Below are positions 31,991 through 41,159 of a DNA stretch of 64,000 nucleotides, one piece after another. Source of the stretch: Annona cherimola. Its lineage: Eukaryota; Streptophyta; Magnoliopsida; Magnoliales; Annonaceae. Numbering within the stretch: position 1 is the first letter of the stretch; each line of letters begins with the position of its first letter. The stretch lies in NCBI GenBank assembly GCA_030490835.1, contig CM059973.1:86563141-86627140 (forward strand), in the 5' to 3' direction. The notes beneath the pieces were generated by a model that was not told the DNA's origin, did no database searches, and worked only from the letters and a program-made list of their open reading frames with translations. The translations under genes and the position numbers were made by a program.

Positions 31991-32620
31991 ATGGATGCGC
32001 ATCATGCATCTCTAGGTTGCCGAACATTGGAAGAAATCCGCCAGAAGAGAGCGATTGAGAGAATCAGTAAAGCTTCTGTCAGCGAGGATCTTCCGACGCC
32101 AAATCCCCACGGAATGCATAAATCCGACAGTAGCAATCGGATTTCTGAGAAGGATATTCATAGTTTATTATCTCAAGTCAAAGAGCTTCAGAGAAAGAAT
32201 TCTGAATTGGAAAATGAGAACAAAATATTAACCTTGAAGTTGGAGGGTAAAGAAGTGGAGAATGAGGCATTACAAAAGCGCTTAGCTGATTTGGAGGAGA
32301 ATAGTATACCATAATTGAAGAAGGCTCTAAGGGATGTCTCAATGGAAAAGGATGCTGCGATCATAGCACGGGAGGATCTTTCAACCCAACTTAGGACAGT
32401 CAAGAAGCGTTTGAAGGAGTTTGAGGAGGAACAATACAGAGCCGAAGAAGATGCTACGTCTTTGAGAGCAGAAATAAACTCTCTGCAGAATCAAGTGACG
32501 GGAAACCCATTTGGTAGCATTCCGTTCATTGTGAACTTACCAGGCCATATCGAGGCCTTGGAAGGGGAAATATCTAATTTGAAAAATGAGCTACAGAAAG
32601 AGTCATTGCTGAGAAACTTG
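31991..32620 (+). pseudogene. Coiled-coil (golgin/myosin-like) plant protein fragment
   Basis: The frame begins MDAHHASLGCRTLEEIRQKR after an (AAT)n stretch and continues as a heptad-rich coiled coil (EKDIHSLLSQVKELQRKNSE; ALRDVSMEKDAAIIAREDLS; EALEGEISNLKNELQKESLL). It is interrupted once by TAA at 32312-32314 in the same frame. It resembles the N-terminal third of a conserved plant coiled-coil protein that databases label golgin- or myosin-heavy-chain-like; I am unsure of the name. Pyrimidine-rich sequence before the ATG (31690-31990) looks like its 5'UTR. Similarity breaks off near 32615, where another fragment begins. Confidence 0.65.
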
Positions 32621-32730
32621 CACGATTTATTGGAGCAGAGGAAGCAGAGGACTTGATTAAGAAATCACCATTTCGTGATTATGGAGAATTTTGTCGAGCT
32701 CTTGCGTCGTTTTCAAGGACTCAGAGATAG
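32593..32730 (+). pseudogene. Unidentified captured C-terminal fragment
   Basis: In another frame than the coiled coil, 45 codons ending in a TAG read ERVIAEKLARFIGAEEAEDL, IKKSPFRDYGEFCRALASFS and RTQR. The composition is protein-like and it ends at a natural-looking stop. I cannot name the source gene. Confidence 0.35.
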
Positions 32731-32745
32731 GAGTGCGAGCAACGG

Positions 32746-33088
32746 ATGGGTGTAAGACGAGGGGCTGATGGATCCGATATGCCCCTACAAATTGATGTTT
32801 CTGGAATCCCAGTAGTTCCTATGGATCCAGTGCAGCACCAATTGGTTCCTATAACAGCACTTGCCTTAGCTTTAGCTTCCGCTAGTCCTGATCAACAAAG
32901 GCCGATGTTGGGCAAACGACTGTTTCCGCTTGTTGACGGCAAGCATGACGATGATGGGTGCGATCGGCCACGACAGCTTGGACATGCCCGATGCTTCTTT
33001 CATCGTTACCAAAGACTGCCCAGCACATACTGTCCTCTAAGACATCAACAACAAAGTAGCCAAATCTGCTCTAGCCATGCAGGCTGTT
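32746..33088 (+). pseudogene. Poly(A)-binding protein C-terminal (MLLE) fragment
   Basis: VPITALALALASASPDQQRP followed by MLGKRLFPLVD matches the start of the PABP MLLE (PABC) domain. Before it lies the Pro/Met-rich linker typical of PABP. The frame is lost after about 32940, although a later frame still shows NKVAKSALAMQAV, resembling the final MLLE helix. It is a frame-shifted pseudogene piece in the same orientation as the HSP70 and coiled-coil pieces. Confidence 0.75.
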
Positions 33089-33089
33089 G

Positions 33090-33420
33090 ATTGTGACGGG
33101 ACAGAAGCGAGTAATTGCTTCCAGATTTAAAACAATGCAAGACAGTGACGTGGCAAAATATTTCCGCGGTAAAAGTTTCCTGCTCAAATCACACGCAACG
33201 GAGTTCCGCGGTAAAAGTTCCCTGCTCAAGCCACACGCAATGGAGTTCCGCAGGAATGAGAAACCCGCGGAACTGCATCCCCGGGCTTATAAATAAGACC
33301 GCAGAATCAAAAAAAGGATTGAAGAACGGGAGACGAAAAAAACCCGAGACGAGCTCTTACCTTAAAAAAAGAGAGGACGTAAGTTCTCAGCTTTTTAAGT
33401 ATTTTTTTTCTTTTTTAAAT
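33090..33420 (+). repeat. LTR-like promoter segment with 42-bp direct repeats
   Basis: Two 42-bp copies start CCGCGGTAAAAGTT at 33164 and 33206, with a third partial copy at 33248. A TATA-like TTATAAATA follows at 33288-33296, then an A-rich leader. This has the look of an LTR U3/R region; the matching second LTR was not found. Confidence 0.4.
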
Positions 33421-34115
33421 ATATATATATATAATGCCTCCAAAAATATATATAATTTTCTAAAATATATATATATTAAAGGCCATCAAAAATATATATA
33501 TTATTTTCTAAAATACATATATATATATTAAAGGCCTTCAAAAATATATATTATTTTCTAAAATACATATATATATTAAAGGCTTCTAAAAATATATATA
33601 TTATTTTCTAAAATACATATATATATATATTAAAGGCTTCTAAAAATATATATTATTTTCTAAAATACATATATATATATATTAAAGGCTTCTAAAAATA
33701 TATATTATTTTCTAAAATACATATATATATATATATTAAAGGCTTCTAAAAATATATATTATTTTCTAAAATACATATATATATATATTAAAGGCTTCCA
33801 AAAATATATATCATATATATATACATACACTTCTCCTCAAGTTGATACTCCTTAGGTGGTAGATTGAGTTAATACACGGGACTAAGTACTTTTTTTATAA
33901 AAAATAATATATATATTAAAATCCTCCAAAAATATATATTATTTTCTAAAACACATATATATTAAAGGCCTCAAAAAATATATATAATATATTATTTTCT
34001 AAATATATATATCTTAAAGGCCTCCAAAAATATATATATTATTTGCCAAATATGTATATATATATATGTTAAAGGCCTTCAAAAATATATATTATTTTCT
34101 AAAATATATACTTCT
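33420..34115. repeat. AT-rich minisatellite, about 12 copies
   Basis: Units of about 48-55 bp of the form TTAAAGGC(C/T)T(C/T)(C/T)AAAAATA followed by TATTATTTTCTAAAATACAT and an (AT)n tail of variable length. Eight copies at 33433-33815 and four at 33914-34110 are separated by a spacer (33828-33900, CTTCTCCTCAAGTTGATACT...). A variant of the spacer recurs after the array (34112-34175), so the array has a higher-order layout. Confidence 0.85.
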
Positions 34116-34604
34116 CCCTAAGTAGATACTCCTCAGGTGGTTGGTTGAATTGATACACGGGGCTAAGTATTATATATATATATATATAAACCTTTTTACT
34201 CAACCTGAACCTTGATGTCCGAGTAAGGCCACCATGTGGAACTATTGCGTTGCCGGAACGAAATCGTCAAATCTCCATAGGTTTTCATGATTTGAGCAAT
34301 CAAATCGTGATGGATCTAAATAGATTCCACTATTGCTATAGCATGAGAGTTTTTGTAATAGACATACTGCTAGCACTTTACTCGTACTTGAGGAATACGA
34401 GTGATCCACGGGACCCTCTAAGTGATACCGACCTATGGATATGGAAATTCAAATAGAGAGGGAAGACGCTTTACATTGAAAAGTTATGAAAACTCTTTTC
34501 TTAAGCCATGATCGTGAATTTATAAATCCATTGCAATAGGTATACGTGTTAATTCTACACTGCTCACACTTGAAATCTAGGCGAGCAACTTCCACTCGTG
34601 CCTT

Positions 34605-35090
34605 TTATTTAGGATCAAGTGGGCCCAAAACTCTTCAACATGTTCGAGTTGGCCCAAAAACCTTCCAAAAGGCTCAATTGGGCTCAAAATCCTCTAGCAG
34701 GCTCAGGTGGGCCCAAAACTCTTCAGTACGCTCAATTGGGCCTAAAATCCTTCAATAACCTTATTTGAGTTTAAAACTTCTTAAGGTGGCTTAAAACATC
34801 ATAGTTTGACCCAAAATTCTATCAATAAGTCCAGTTGAGCCCAAAACTTGCTAGTAAACTCATTTGAACCTAAAGCTTCTTAATAACCTTACTTGGGCTT
34901 AATGTTCTATATCTGGGCCCAAACCTTTGTTGGCCCGCCGAACCCAAAAATAAATTCATGTGGGCCCAGTCTAGCCCACTTGAACCAAAAAGCCTACTTG
35001 GGCCCAAGTTGTCGAGTCGAGCCCAGATAGGCCCTAACTCCTTTCAATAAGCCCAGTTAGGTGCAAACCTCTTTAGATGGTCCAAGTTGA
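34605..35090. repeat. Degenerate GGGCCCAAAA tandem repeats
   Basis: About a dozen diverged units of roughly 36-40 bp containing (T/G)GGGCCCAAAACTCTTCAA or variants. Similar GCCCAAAGCCC wording appears in the 28.1-28.6 kb LTR-like relic, so the two may belong to related elements. Confidence 0.6.
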
Positions 35091-35349
35091 CCCAAGCAGG
35101 TTTCAAAATTTGGTTAAATCCAATTCTTGATAAAATCACCCAATTTTTCAATCTAGAGACTGAATGCGGGACACACTGGCTTATTAAGCTGAAAGCGGGA
35201 GACGCTAGTCTACTGTGGAAATCTAGAAGCGGAGAGCGTACTTAGCTTGTTGTGTAGGGTCACTAGTATAGCCGACGAGCCTTTCACTATTCCCAGACCG
35301 AGTCATTGCTGGTCGACGGGCTAAGCGTAAACTCAAATTTAAGCCATGA

Positions 35350-38300
35350 CCTACTTATGAGGTGTCATGAGATGAGAATTTTGAGCCTTTTTTGATTTTT
35401 AAAAATGCAAAATGCATGGATAATGATGATGATAATGTGGACAAAAATTGGACACATGTATGGAGGGGATGAATGAACACTTGGATGGTCCATATTGTGA
35501 CACAAATCAAGGCCAAGTTAATGCCTCTAACCATAGTTAAAATGGTGCAAACCAAGGTTGAATTGCAACCTTATAAAAGGGGCAAATGGGCAGCCCTTGG
35601 ATGTGTTTTGCAAGGCATTCAAGTGAGGATAAAATTCTCAGAAAGTGACAACAAGTGGGGGATGTCCAAGACAACCCTATGTAAGAGAGCGAAAGGGGCA
35701 CTTCACATCCCGTTTAGTGGATGTTTTGAGAGAAAAAATAAAGAGAAAAAAATTCAGCAAGGTGGACGGCCAAGCAAGGAGGAAGGAAAGAAAAAGGAAG
35801 AAGAAAAGAGAAAGAAAAGAGGAGAAGAAAGGGAAGGAACCAAGTTAGGAAAGGTGGAAGCAAGATTTCACAACTTAAGTAAGTATTGAATCAAGTTTGA
35901 TTCATTTAATTCTAAGTTTTCCAACTTCATTCATGGGTCATAAATTTGATCTATTATGAACCCTAAATGATGATTTATGATGCTCTTGATTAGGGTACTA
36001 AATGATGAATGAATGAAAGGAATGGTTTCAAGGGTTCAAGAGAGGTATACATGATGATAGGGTTGATTACAACCCATGTACCTAGCTAGAATTTTTGAAA
36101 AATTCCCAAATATGTTGCTATTTTAAGCATGCTATATGTTTGGATTATGATTAATGAATCTATGATTTATATATGTTGATTTGGGTATGATTTAAATACC
36201 TTAGAAAAGTAAAATCTGGGGTTAACAATGTGGACAAGATTTCACTCTTTTGAGATGAAGTTTTTACATGGAACAAACTAAGTAATACATGGATGAATAA
36301 AAGGGTAAAATACCCTAAATTTAGGGCATATGGGACGTGCAACATGAGGATGAGAGAAAATGTAAAAATGTGATTTTTTGGAACATAGTATGTGGACGTC
36401 CAAGGGTGGCTAAGATGTGCATGAAAAATTGCTGTTTTTGACAACTTAAATTATGGACTTTAAATCCATATAAATACCCTAGATATAGGATAAGAAAAGT
36501 ATGATTAAAGGCTGAAATTAAGGAGACAAAAATCTGTTTTAAAACATATGTCCACAGGGACGTTGAAAGTGGGAAAGAACGGTAACAAAGTTGCTGTTTT
36601 GGAACCATATGATTAAGAAATTTTAATCCTATGAAAATACCCTAAATTATGTACTAATTAAGTATTTTAATTATTCCAAAATAGAGGACACGTTTTCGTT
36701 TTGAAAGAAATTGAAAAACACATAATATATGTGTAGTTAAAAAGGTGCATATAAAGGGTATGTAAGACAAGGATGAGAAATGCTTAAGTATGATTTGCTG
36801 AAATGCAAAAATGAATGAAAATGTGATAAAATGGGTGATTAAGGTGCGGTTTTAATGATATGTTGAAATTTCAAATTTTGAGATTAATATTTGAGGCCTA
36901 GACTATTAAATATGTGCCTAAAGTAAACACCTATGTGAGAAATGTGAAAAATGGATATTAAACGACAAATGGGAAGCAATGAGCTTCCATATATTATGTA
37001 AATGAAAGATTATTATATATTTGAAAGTTTACCCTATATAAGGATATTAAAAATAAAAGGAATGAATGGATAATGTGATGTATAAGCTATATTGATATGT
37101 ACGAACACCCGACTTGAAAGACAAGTGGGTTAAGCTAGTACAACGTAAATCCAATTGGATTTATGTAGGTTGGAAAATCCTAAGGGATGCAAGCATTTGA
37201 AATTGATGCATCTAAATGAAATTATCTAGGCAAACATAAGGAAAAACATGAAAGAATGGAATTAAGGATATCTCAGATAAGCAAGCGAACTTTCCAAAAT
37301 ATTAATTTCTCCCTATATGTTGAAATGATTTAAAATATTTATGTCGATGCTTTTATGAATGTTTTACAAACGGGCAAACACAAGTTTTGAACATGGTGAC
37401 TTTAATAAAAAAACCACAAATTTTGAAAACGAAGGTTTTAGTGAAAAGTCTTAAGGATTACTTCATCAGAAACAAGCAACATTTTTTAAGATAATTATTT
37501 TATCACAAGTATTGCAAAGATTAGGAATGATTTATGATAATGGTTTTAAGAATTTGCTTACAAGTAAGTAAGTTCTTCATGATGCTATTTCCAAAGGATT
37601 TCACGCTTCATGTTGATAGTTTTAAGAATTTGCTTACAAGCAAGTAAGTTCTTTATAAAGTTGTTTCCAAAAGAATTGATGTTGAAAAATATTTTAGGAC
37701 ATATGAATGTCCGTTTCCAAAAGAATTTATGTAGAAAAATATTTTAGGATATATGAATGTCCATTGTTAAAGAAAGTTTATGTCAAAGATGTTTTGAGAC
37801 ATACAATGTCCCCTGACTAATAGGATTTATGAGAAAAATATTTTAGACGTAAACAACGTCCACTGACAAAAAAAAGTTTTATGTAAACTGTCTTGGAATA
37901 TTATACATGTTCACACAAGACAAAAGAGAATTACCTAAAAAAAGTTATTCTCATATGCATTTCCTTTGAAAAGTCCAGACATGACATTCAAAAGGTTTTA
38001 AAGATGTTTATGAAAATATTTTAAAGGAAAGTCTTGCCCTAAAAGATAAAATACTTGCTTACTGAGTTATCACTCTCGTTTTATTTTCCTAAACCTTAGA
38101 CAGGTACGAGGAAGCTCAAGAGGTCGTGGACCTGAGCATCTAAGGAAAGGTATGAAATGATATGCAAATATGGGCTAAAATGATTAGCCATGATGAGTGA
38201 GATGGTATGCCTTAAAGTTTTAAGTTGACATATGTGAACTTATTTAAGGTTTTAAGTTCCATGTGAACTGATGGTTGGATGTATGCATGTATGGAATGAA

Positions 38301-38601
38301 AGTGTCATGATTAGGTCAAGAAGACCTTTAATGTAGAAGACCAAGTTGAGATGTTATGAATGAAATGTGCACTTAATATGTGCAATTGATTACAAGTGTA
38401 TTGTCGCTTGTAAGATGAATGAAGTGAAATGCAAAGAAATGAAATGATGATGGATAAAAGAATGAAACGGAAAAAAATTTAGATGATATCCAATTAAGAA
38501 CCCACCGCGTGATTAGGGTAACAATCCTAATTTACATTTACCAATCGATAAGATCTTTGAGTAAGGTTCAGGATGTGACATCTCGAGTTGGGGGCGCCAC
38601 A
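35350..38601 (+). repeat. Right part of the Gypsy-type LTR
   Basis: This 3.25-kb stretch is gene-free. It holds a TATA box at 35572-35578, an AG-rich tract (35735-35860) that gives spurious Lys/Glu-rich open frames, internal degenerate repeats around 37.5-37.9 kb, and the TG/CA-type end at 38601. I see no gag or pol. Confidence 0.5.
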
Positions 38602-38609
38602 CCGGTGAA

Positions 38610-38800
38610 GGCTAAGGTGCGAAGGGCTTGGTGAAGGAGAGGGAAGGAGAAGAACATGATAACAATGATGGTAGTTTTAATGTTGATTTGAGGAGATTGT
38701 TGATGGAGACAAGCGGAAGGGAGATGACATCGACATTGCTAGGTAAAGCTGCAGCGATGGTCTCTTAGGCTTTGCGGGAGGGGGTTGTTATACGAGGTGG
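38610..38800 (-). pseudogene. UGT72-like glycosyltransferase fragment (upstream part)
   Basis: The minus strand reads LPSNVDVISLPLVSINNLLK and later SPSLSFTKPFAP before a TAG. It resembles the UGT72 stretch just before the piece at 30200-30494, where the family has FLPPVS, DLP and a Ser/Leu-rich helix. The frame differs from the other half, so it is a pseudogene even after removing the LTR. Confidence 0.5.
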
Positions 38801-39160
38801 AAGCGACAACATTGATAGAAAACTAGTAGAGAGACAAATTAGGGCTTGGGAGGGCAATTTGAGCATTTTCAAAAAACAATTGTTGCATTTCTCCTCCCCC
38901 TTAATTCTAACTGATGGAAGGTATTAGCGTGGACATATAAGGAATAATTGGCAAAATGTTGTGAGCATTAGGATAATTATTAAAATGTTATGAATGTGAA
39001 AGGAATAATAGAAAAATGTCGTGGGTATCAAATAAATTTACCCAATAAAATATAATACTACTTTGTGAAATCATTTATTTACATAGAAAGAATGTTGTAG
39101 ATAGATTATATCGAATGTACAACTATTAAATTGATATAAATAAATAATTTTATTAGGATG

Positions 39161-39276
39161 ATTTTTATACCTTGTTCAAATGGTCCACATACACATTTTT
39201 TATTTTAATAAAACTAGATGTTCTAGTTAAATAAATGATATGTTGAATTTTATACTCTTTTCAGATGGGTCGTATA
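39161..39276. repeat. Diverged tandem duplication at the Sirevirus insertion site
   Basis: A unit of about 85 bp (ATTTTTATACCTTG...TACACATTTTTTATTTT...ATAAATGAT) is present at 39161-39240. A second diverged copy begins at 39247 and is cut by the retrotransposon, resuming at 50318-50371 with TACACATTTTTTATTTAATA. The Sirevirus therefore landed inside the second copy. Confidence 0.75.
39272..39276. repeat. Target-site duplication GTATA (left)
   Basis: GTATA directly before the TGTTGG end of the 5' LTR; an identical GTATA follows the 3' LTR at 50318-50322. Confidence 0.95.
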
Positions 39277-40311
39277 TGTTGGAAACAATGTTCAAAATAA
39301 AACAAATTGGCCAAGGATTGAGTTTTGATGATTAACAAGAACTAGTTTGAGTATATATATATATGACTAATATGTTTGCCAAGTGTTTAAGGAAAGCAGA
39401 GAAGTCAAGTCGATCTTCGAGTCGACTTGAACTTAGACTTGGGAGTGAAGTCGATAGTGAAGTCGACTCCACTAACGACTTCAAACAAGCCAAAACTGGA
39501 CAAAGTTGAAAATGGAATTCTGACGAGTGAAGTCGCAAGCCAAGTCGACTCCACATGCGACTTGGGTAGTCAAGTCGCATACGAAGTCGACTTCAGCATC
39601 GACTTCGAAGTACACAAAAATGTCCAGCGTTGAAATCTGGCTCCCGAAGATGCGAAGTCGCAGACGAAGTCGACTCCAAGTGCGACTTGGGCGAAGTCGC
39701 AAACCAGGTCGACTCCAACTTCGACTTGAGAAGTTTTGAAGTCCAAGATGAAGATTCAAGCATATCCAAGACATCCATTTGAAGTTTTCTCACATACAAA
39801 TGAGCTTTAAAGACTATTCTTAAAGTGACTTTAGATCAAAGCAAGAATCCAAGTTCAAGTTCAAATCAAGTCTATCAAGCTCAAAGCAAATCTTCAAGCT
39901 AGCTTCCAAATGGAGTAAAAACCAAGTCATGAAGACCCAGTGAGTCCAAAGTAAAGCAAGGAAAATACACATATTTTGCAAGAACTCAAAGCTTTCAAAT
40001 GGTTTGCAAGACTCAAGACATTTCAAGAAGATCAAGGCGTTTCTGCAATAGACCAAGCCAAGTCGCAACCCAAGTCGACTTCAGGATCGACTTGAGTTGA
40101 AGTCTGAAAGCCAAGTTGACCCAAGTCTCAGACTTGAGTTTCTGAAGAACCCAAGTCGCAGGCCAAGTCGACTCCATGTACGACTTGGAAGCCAAGTCGC
40201 AGGCCAAGTCGACTTCATCTTCGACTTGGAGTATAACGGTCAAATTTTTGACCGTTGGAGTTCCTTTATTGCACGCCAACTACTTCTACAACGTTCATAT
40301 TTTCCTCAATC

Positions 40312-40318
40312 TATAAAA
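40312..40318 (+). promoter_or_regulatory. LTR TATA box
   Basis: CTATAAAAGG about 1.04 kb into the LTR, repeated at 49518-49524 in the 3' LTR. It is the likely core promoter, with U3 being the GTCGAC-rich part upstream. Confidence 0.75.
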
Positions 40319-40658
40319 GGACATTCAAATGAACGTGAGAAAGACAAGAGACACTACTCTAAAGATCAAAGAGAGAAAAGAAGTACAAGAAAGACTTTCA
40401 AATACTTTTTCTCCATATTTGAGTGTTTCAAAGGAAGAAAGAGCTTCAAACTGCAAGTTGCTTCAACAATCATCATTCAAGCTACTTTTGATTTCTTCCT
40501 CGAGCTCAAAACTGCCTACACAAATCTGTAAAGTGTAGTTTTTATTCATTTCTTTATTTGGTTGTATAAATCTTGATTTAGCTTGGGTAGCTAAGATCAA
40601 GTGTATGCAAAGTAGGGTGTGATTGGAGTGAGACTCATCACCTACTTGTGCAAGTGAT

Positions 40659-40862
40659 TGTATATGCCCCCTAGAGCTTTGAATCTAGAAGAGAGCAAGT
40701 GGCTCTAGTTGTATATGCCCCCTAGAGCTTTGAATCTAGAAGAGAGCAAGTGGCTCTAGTTGTATATGCCCCCTAGAGCTTTGAATCTAGAAGAGAGCAA
40801 GTGGCTCTAGTTGTGTATGCCCCCTAGAGCTTTGAATCTAGAAGAGAGCGGTGACTCTAAGT
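40659..40862. repeat. 51-bp tandem repeat in the LTR, four copies
   Basis: The unit TGTATATGCCCCCTAGAGCT...GGCTCTAG repeats at 40659, 40710, 40761 and 40812, the last diverging (TGTGTATG at its start, CGGTGACTC at its end). The same four copies with the same variants occur in the 3' LTR from 49865. Confidence 0.95.
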
Positions 40863-41113
40863 GTATTCGTGGAATACATAGTGGAACCTAAGTCACAACG
40901 GAGTGTGAGCTTGGAAGAGTGGAGTAGGGAAGGTTTGCCCGAACCACTATAAATCTTGTGTTCTACTGCTTTATCTTATTTGCTCTTCATTTGCTTAAAA
41001 AAGGGGATTAACTTTTTCAAGGGGTTAAGATATTTGAAATTATCAAAGAAATTTTAAAGAACCCAATTCACCCCTCCCCTCTTGGGTTTAGCCATCAACT
41101 CGGGACCAACAAG

Positions 41114-41125
41114 TGGTATCAGAGC
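41114..41125 (+). promoter_or_regulatory. Primer-binding site (initiator tRNA-Met)
   Basis: TGGTATCAGAGC two bases after the 5' LTR end. It is the usual complement to the 3' end of initiator tRNA-Met in plant Copia elements. Confidence 0.93.
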
Positions 41126-41159
41126 AGGTCTTTGAGTTTATCAAAGAGATCTTATTGAA

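Larger units (their letters stand above)
30499..38601 (+). mobile_element. Long Gypsy (Del/Tekay-like) solo LTR, interrupted internally
   Basis: The left end is TGTGATACCCAGACCCAAGT and the right end is GAGTTGGGGGCGCCACA, i.e. TG...CA termini. LTR-like sequence occupies 30499 to about 31000 and about 35300 to 38601, together near 3.8 kb. A TATA box (TTATAAAAGG, 35571-35580) is followed by a transcribed-type region with AG-rich tracts. No gag, pol, PBS or second copy was found, which fits a solo LTR. Degenerate internal repeats (AAGAATTTGCTTACAAG at 37549 and 37622; AAAAATATTTTAGGA at 37685 and 37735) are typical of long LTRs. The stretch 31.0-35.3 kb does not look like the same LTR and is probably a separate insertion. 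Lineage is inferred from general appearance only. Confidence 0.5.
29626..39043. mobile_element. Mutator-like (Pack-MULE type) element, split by later insertions
   Basis: The left end GGGTAAATTTCTCTGATACC is matched, inverted, by the right end GGTATCAAATAAATTTACCC. The similarity extends inward for about 100 bp with divergence (ATATGCCCACGCTG against CAGCGTGG-type TAGCGTGGACATAT). Without the LTR at 30499-38601 the element would be about 1.3 kb. It has no transposase but contains a minus-strand UGT72-like fragment. The flanking bases GTAAACTAA and AATAAAATA do not give a convincing 9-bp duplication, so the element is old or the superfamily is uncertain. Confidence 0.6.
39277..41111 (+). repeat. 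5' LTR of the Sirevirus
   Basis: Starts TGTTGGAAACAATG and ends GGGACCAACA. It carries nine GTCGAC palindromes (between 39421 and 40213), a TATA box (TATAAAA, 40312-40318) and four tandem copies of a 51-bp unit (40659-40862) downstream of the presumed transcription start. Confidence 0.97.

Noticed and set aside
33115..33531. 138-codon frame ending in Tyr/Ile-rich repeats
   Set aside because: It translates the (AT)n minisatellite.
35473..35889. 138-codon Lys/Glu-rich frame
   Set aside because: Produced by an AG-rich tract in the Gypsy-type LTR leader; low complexity, no domain.
39332..40538. Many short frames in the LTRs, each found twice
   Set aside because: They are LTR sequence duplicated by retrotransposition (same frames at 48538-49744); repeated GTCGAC words generate the ORFs.
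40659..40862. Possible CRISPR-like array
   Set aside because: Regular spacing comes from a contiguous 51-bp tandem repeat inside a plant LTR; there are no unique spacers.
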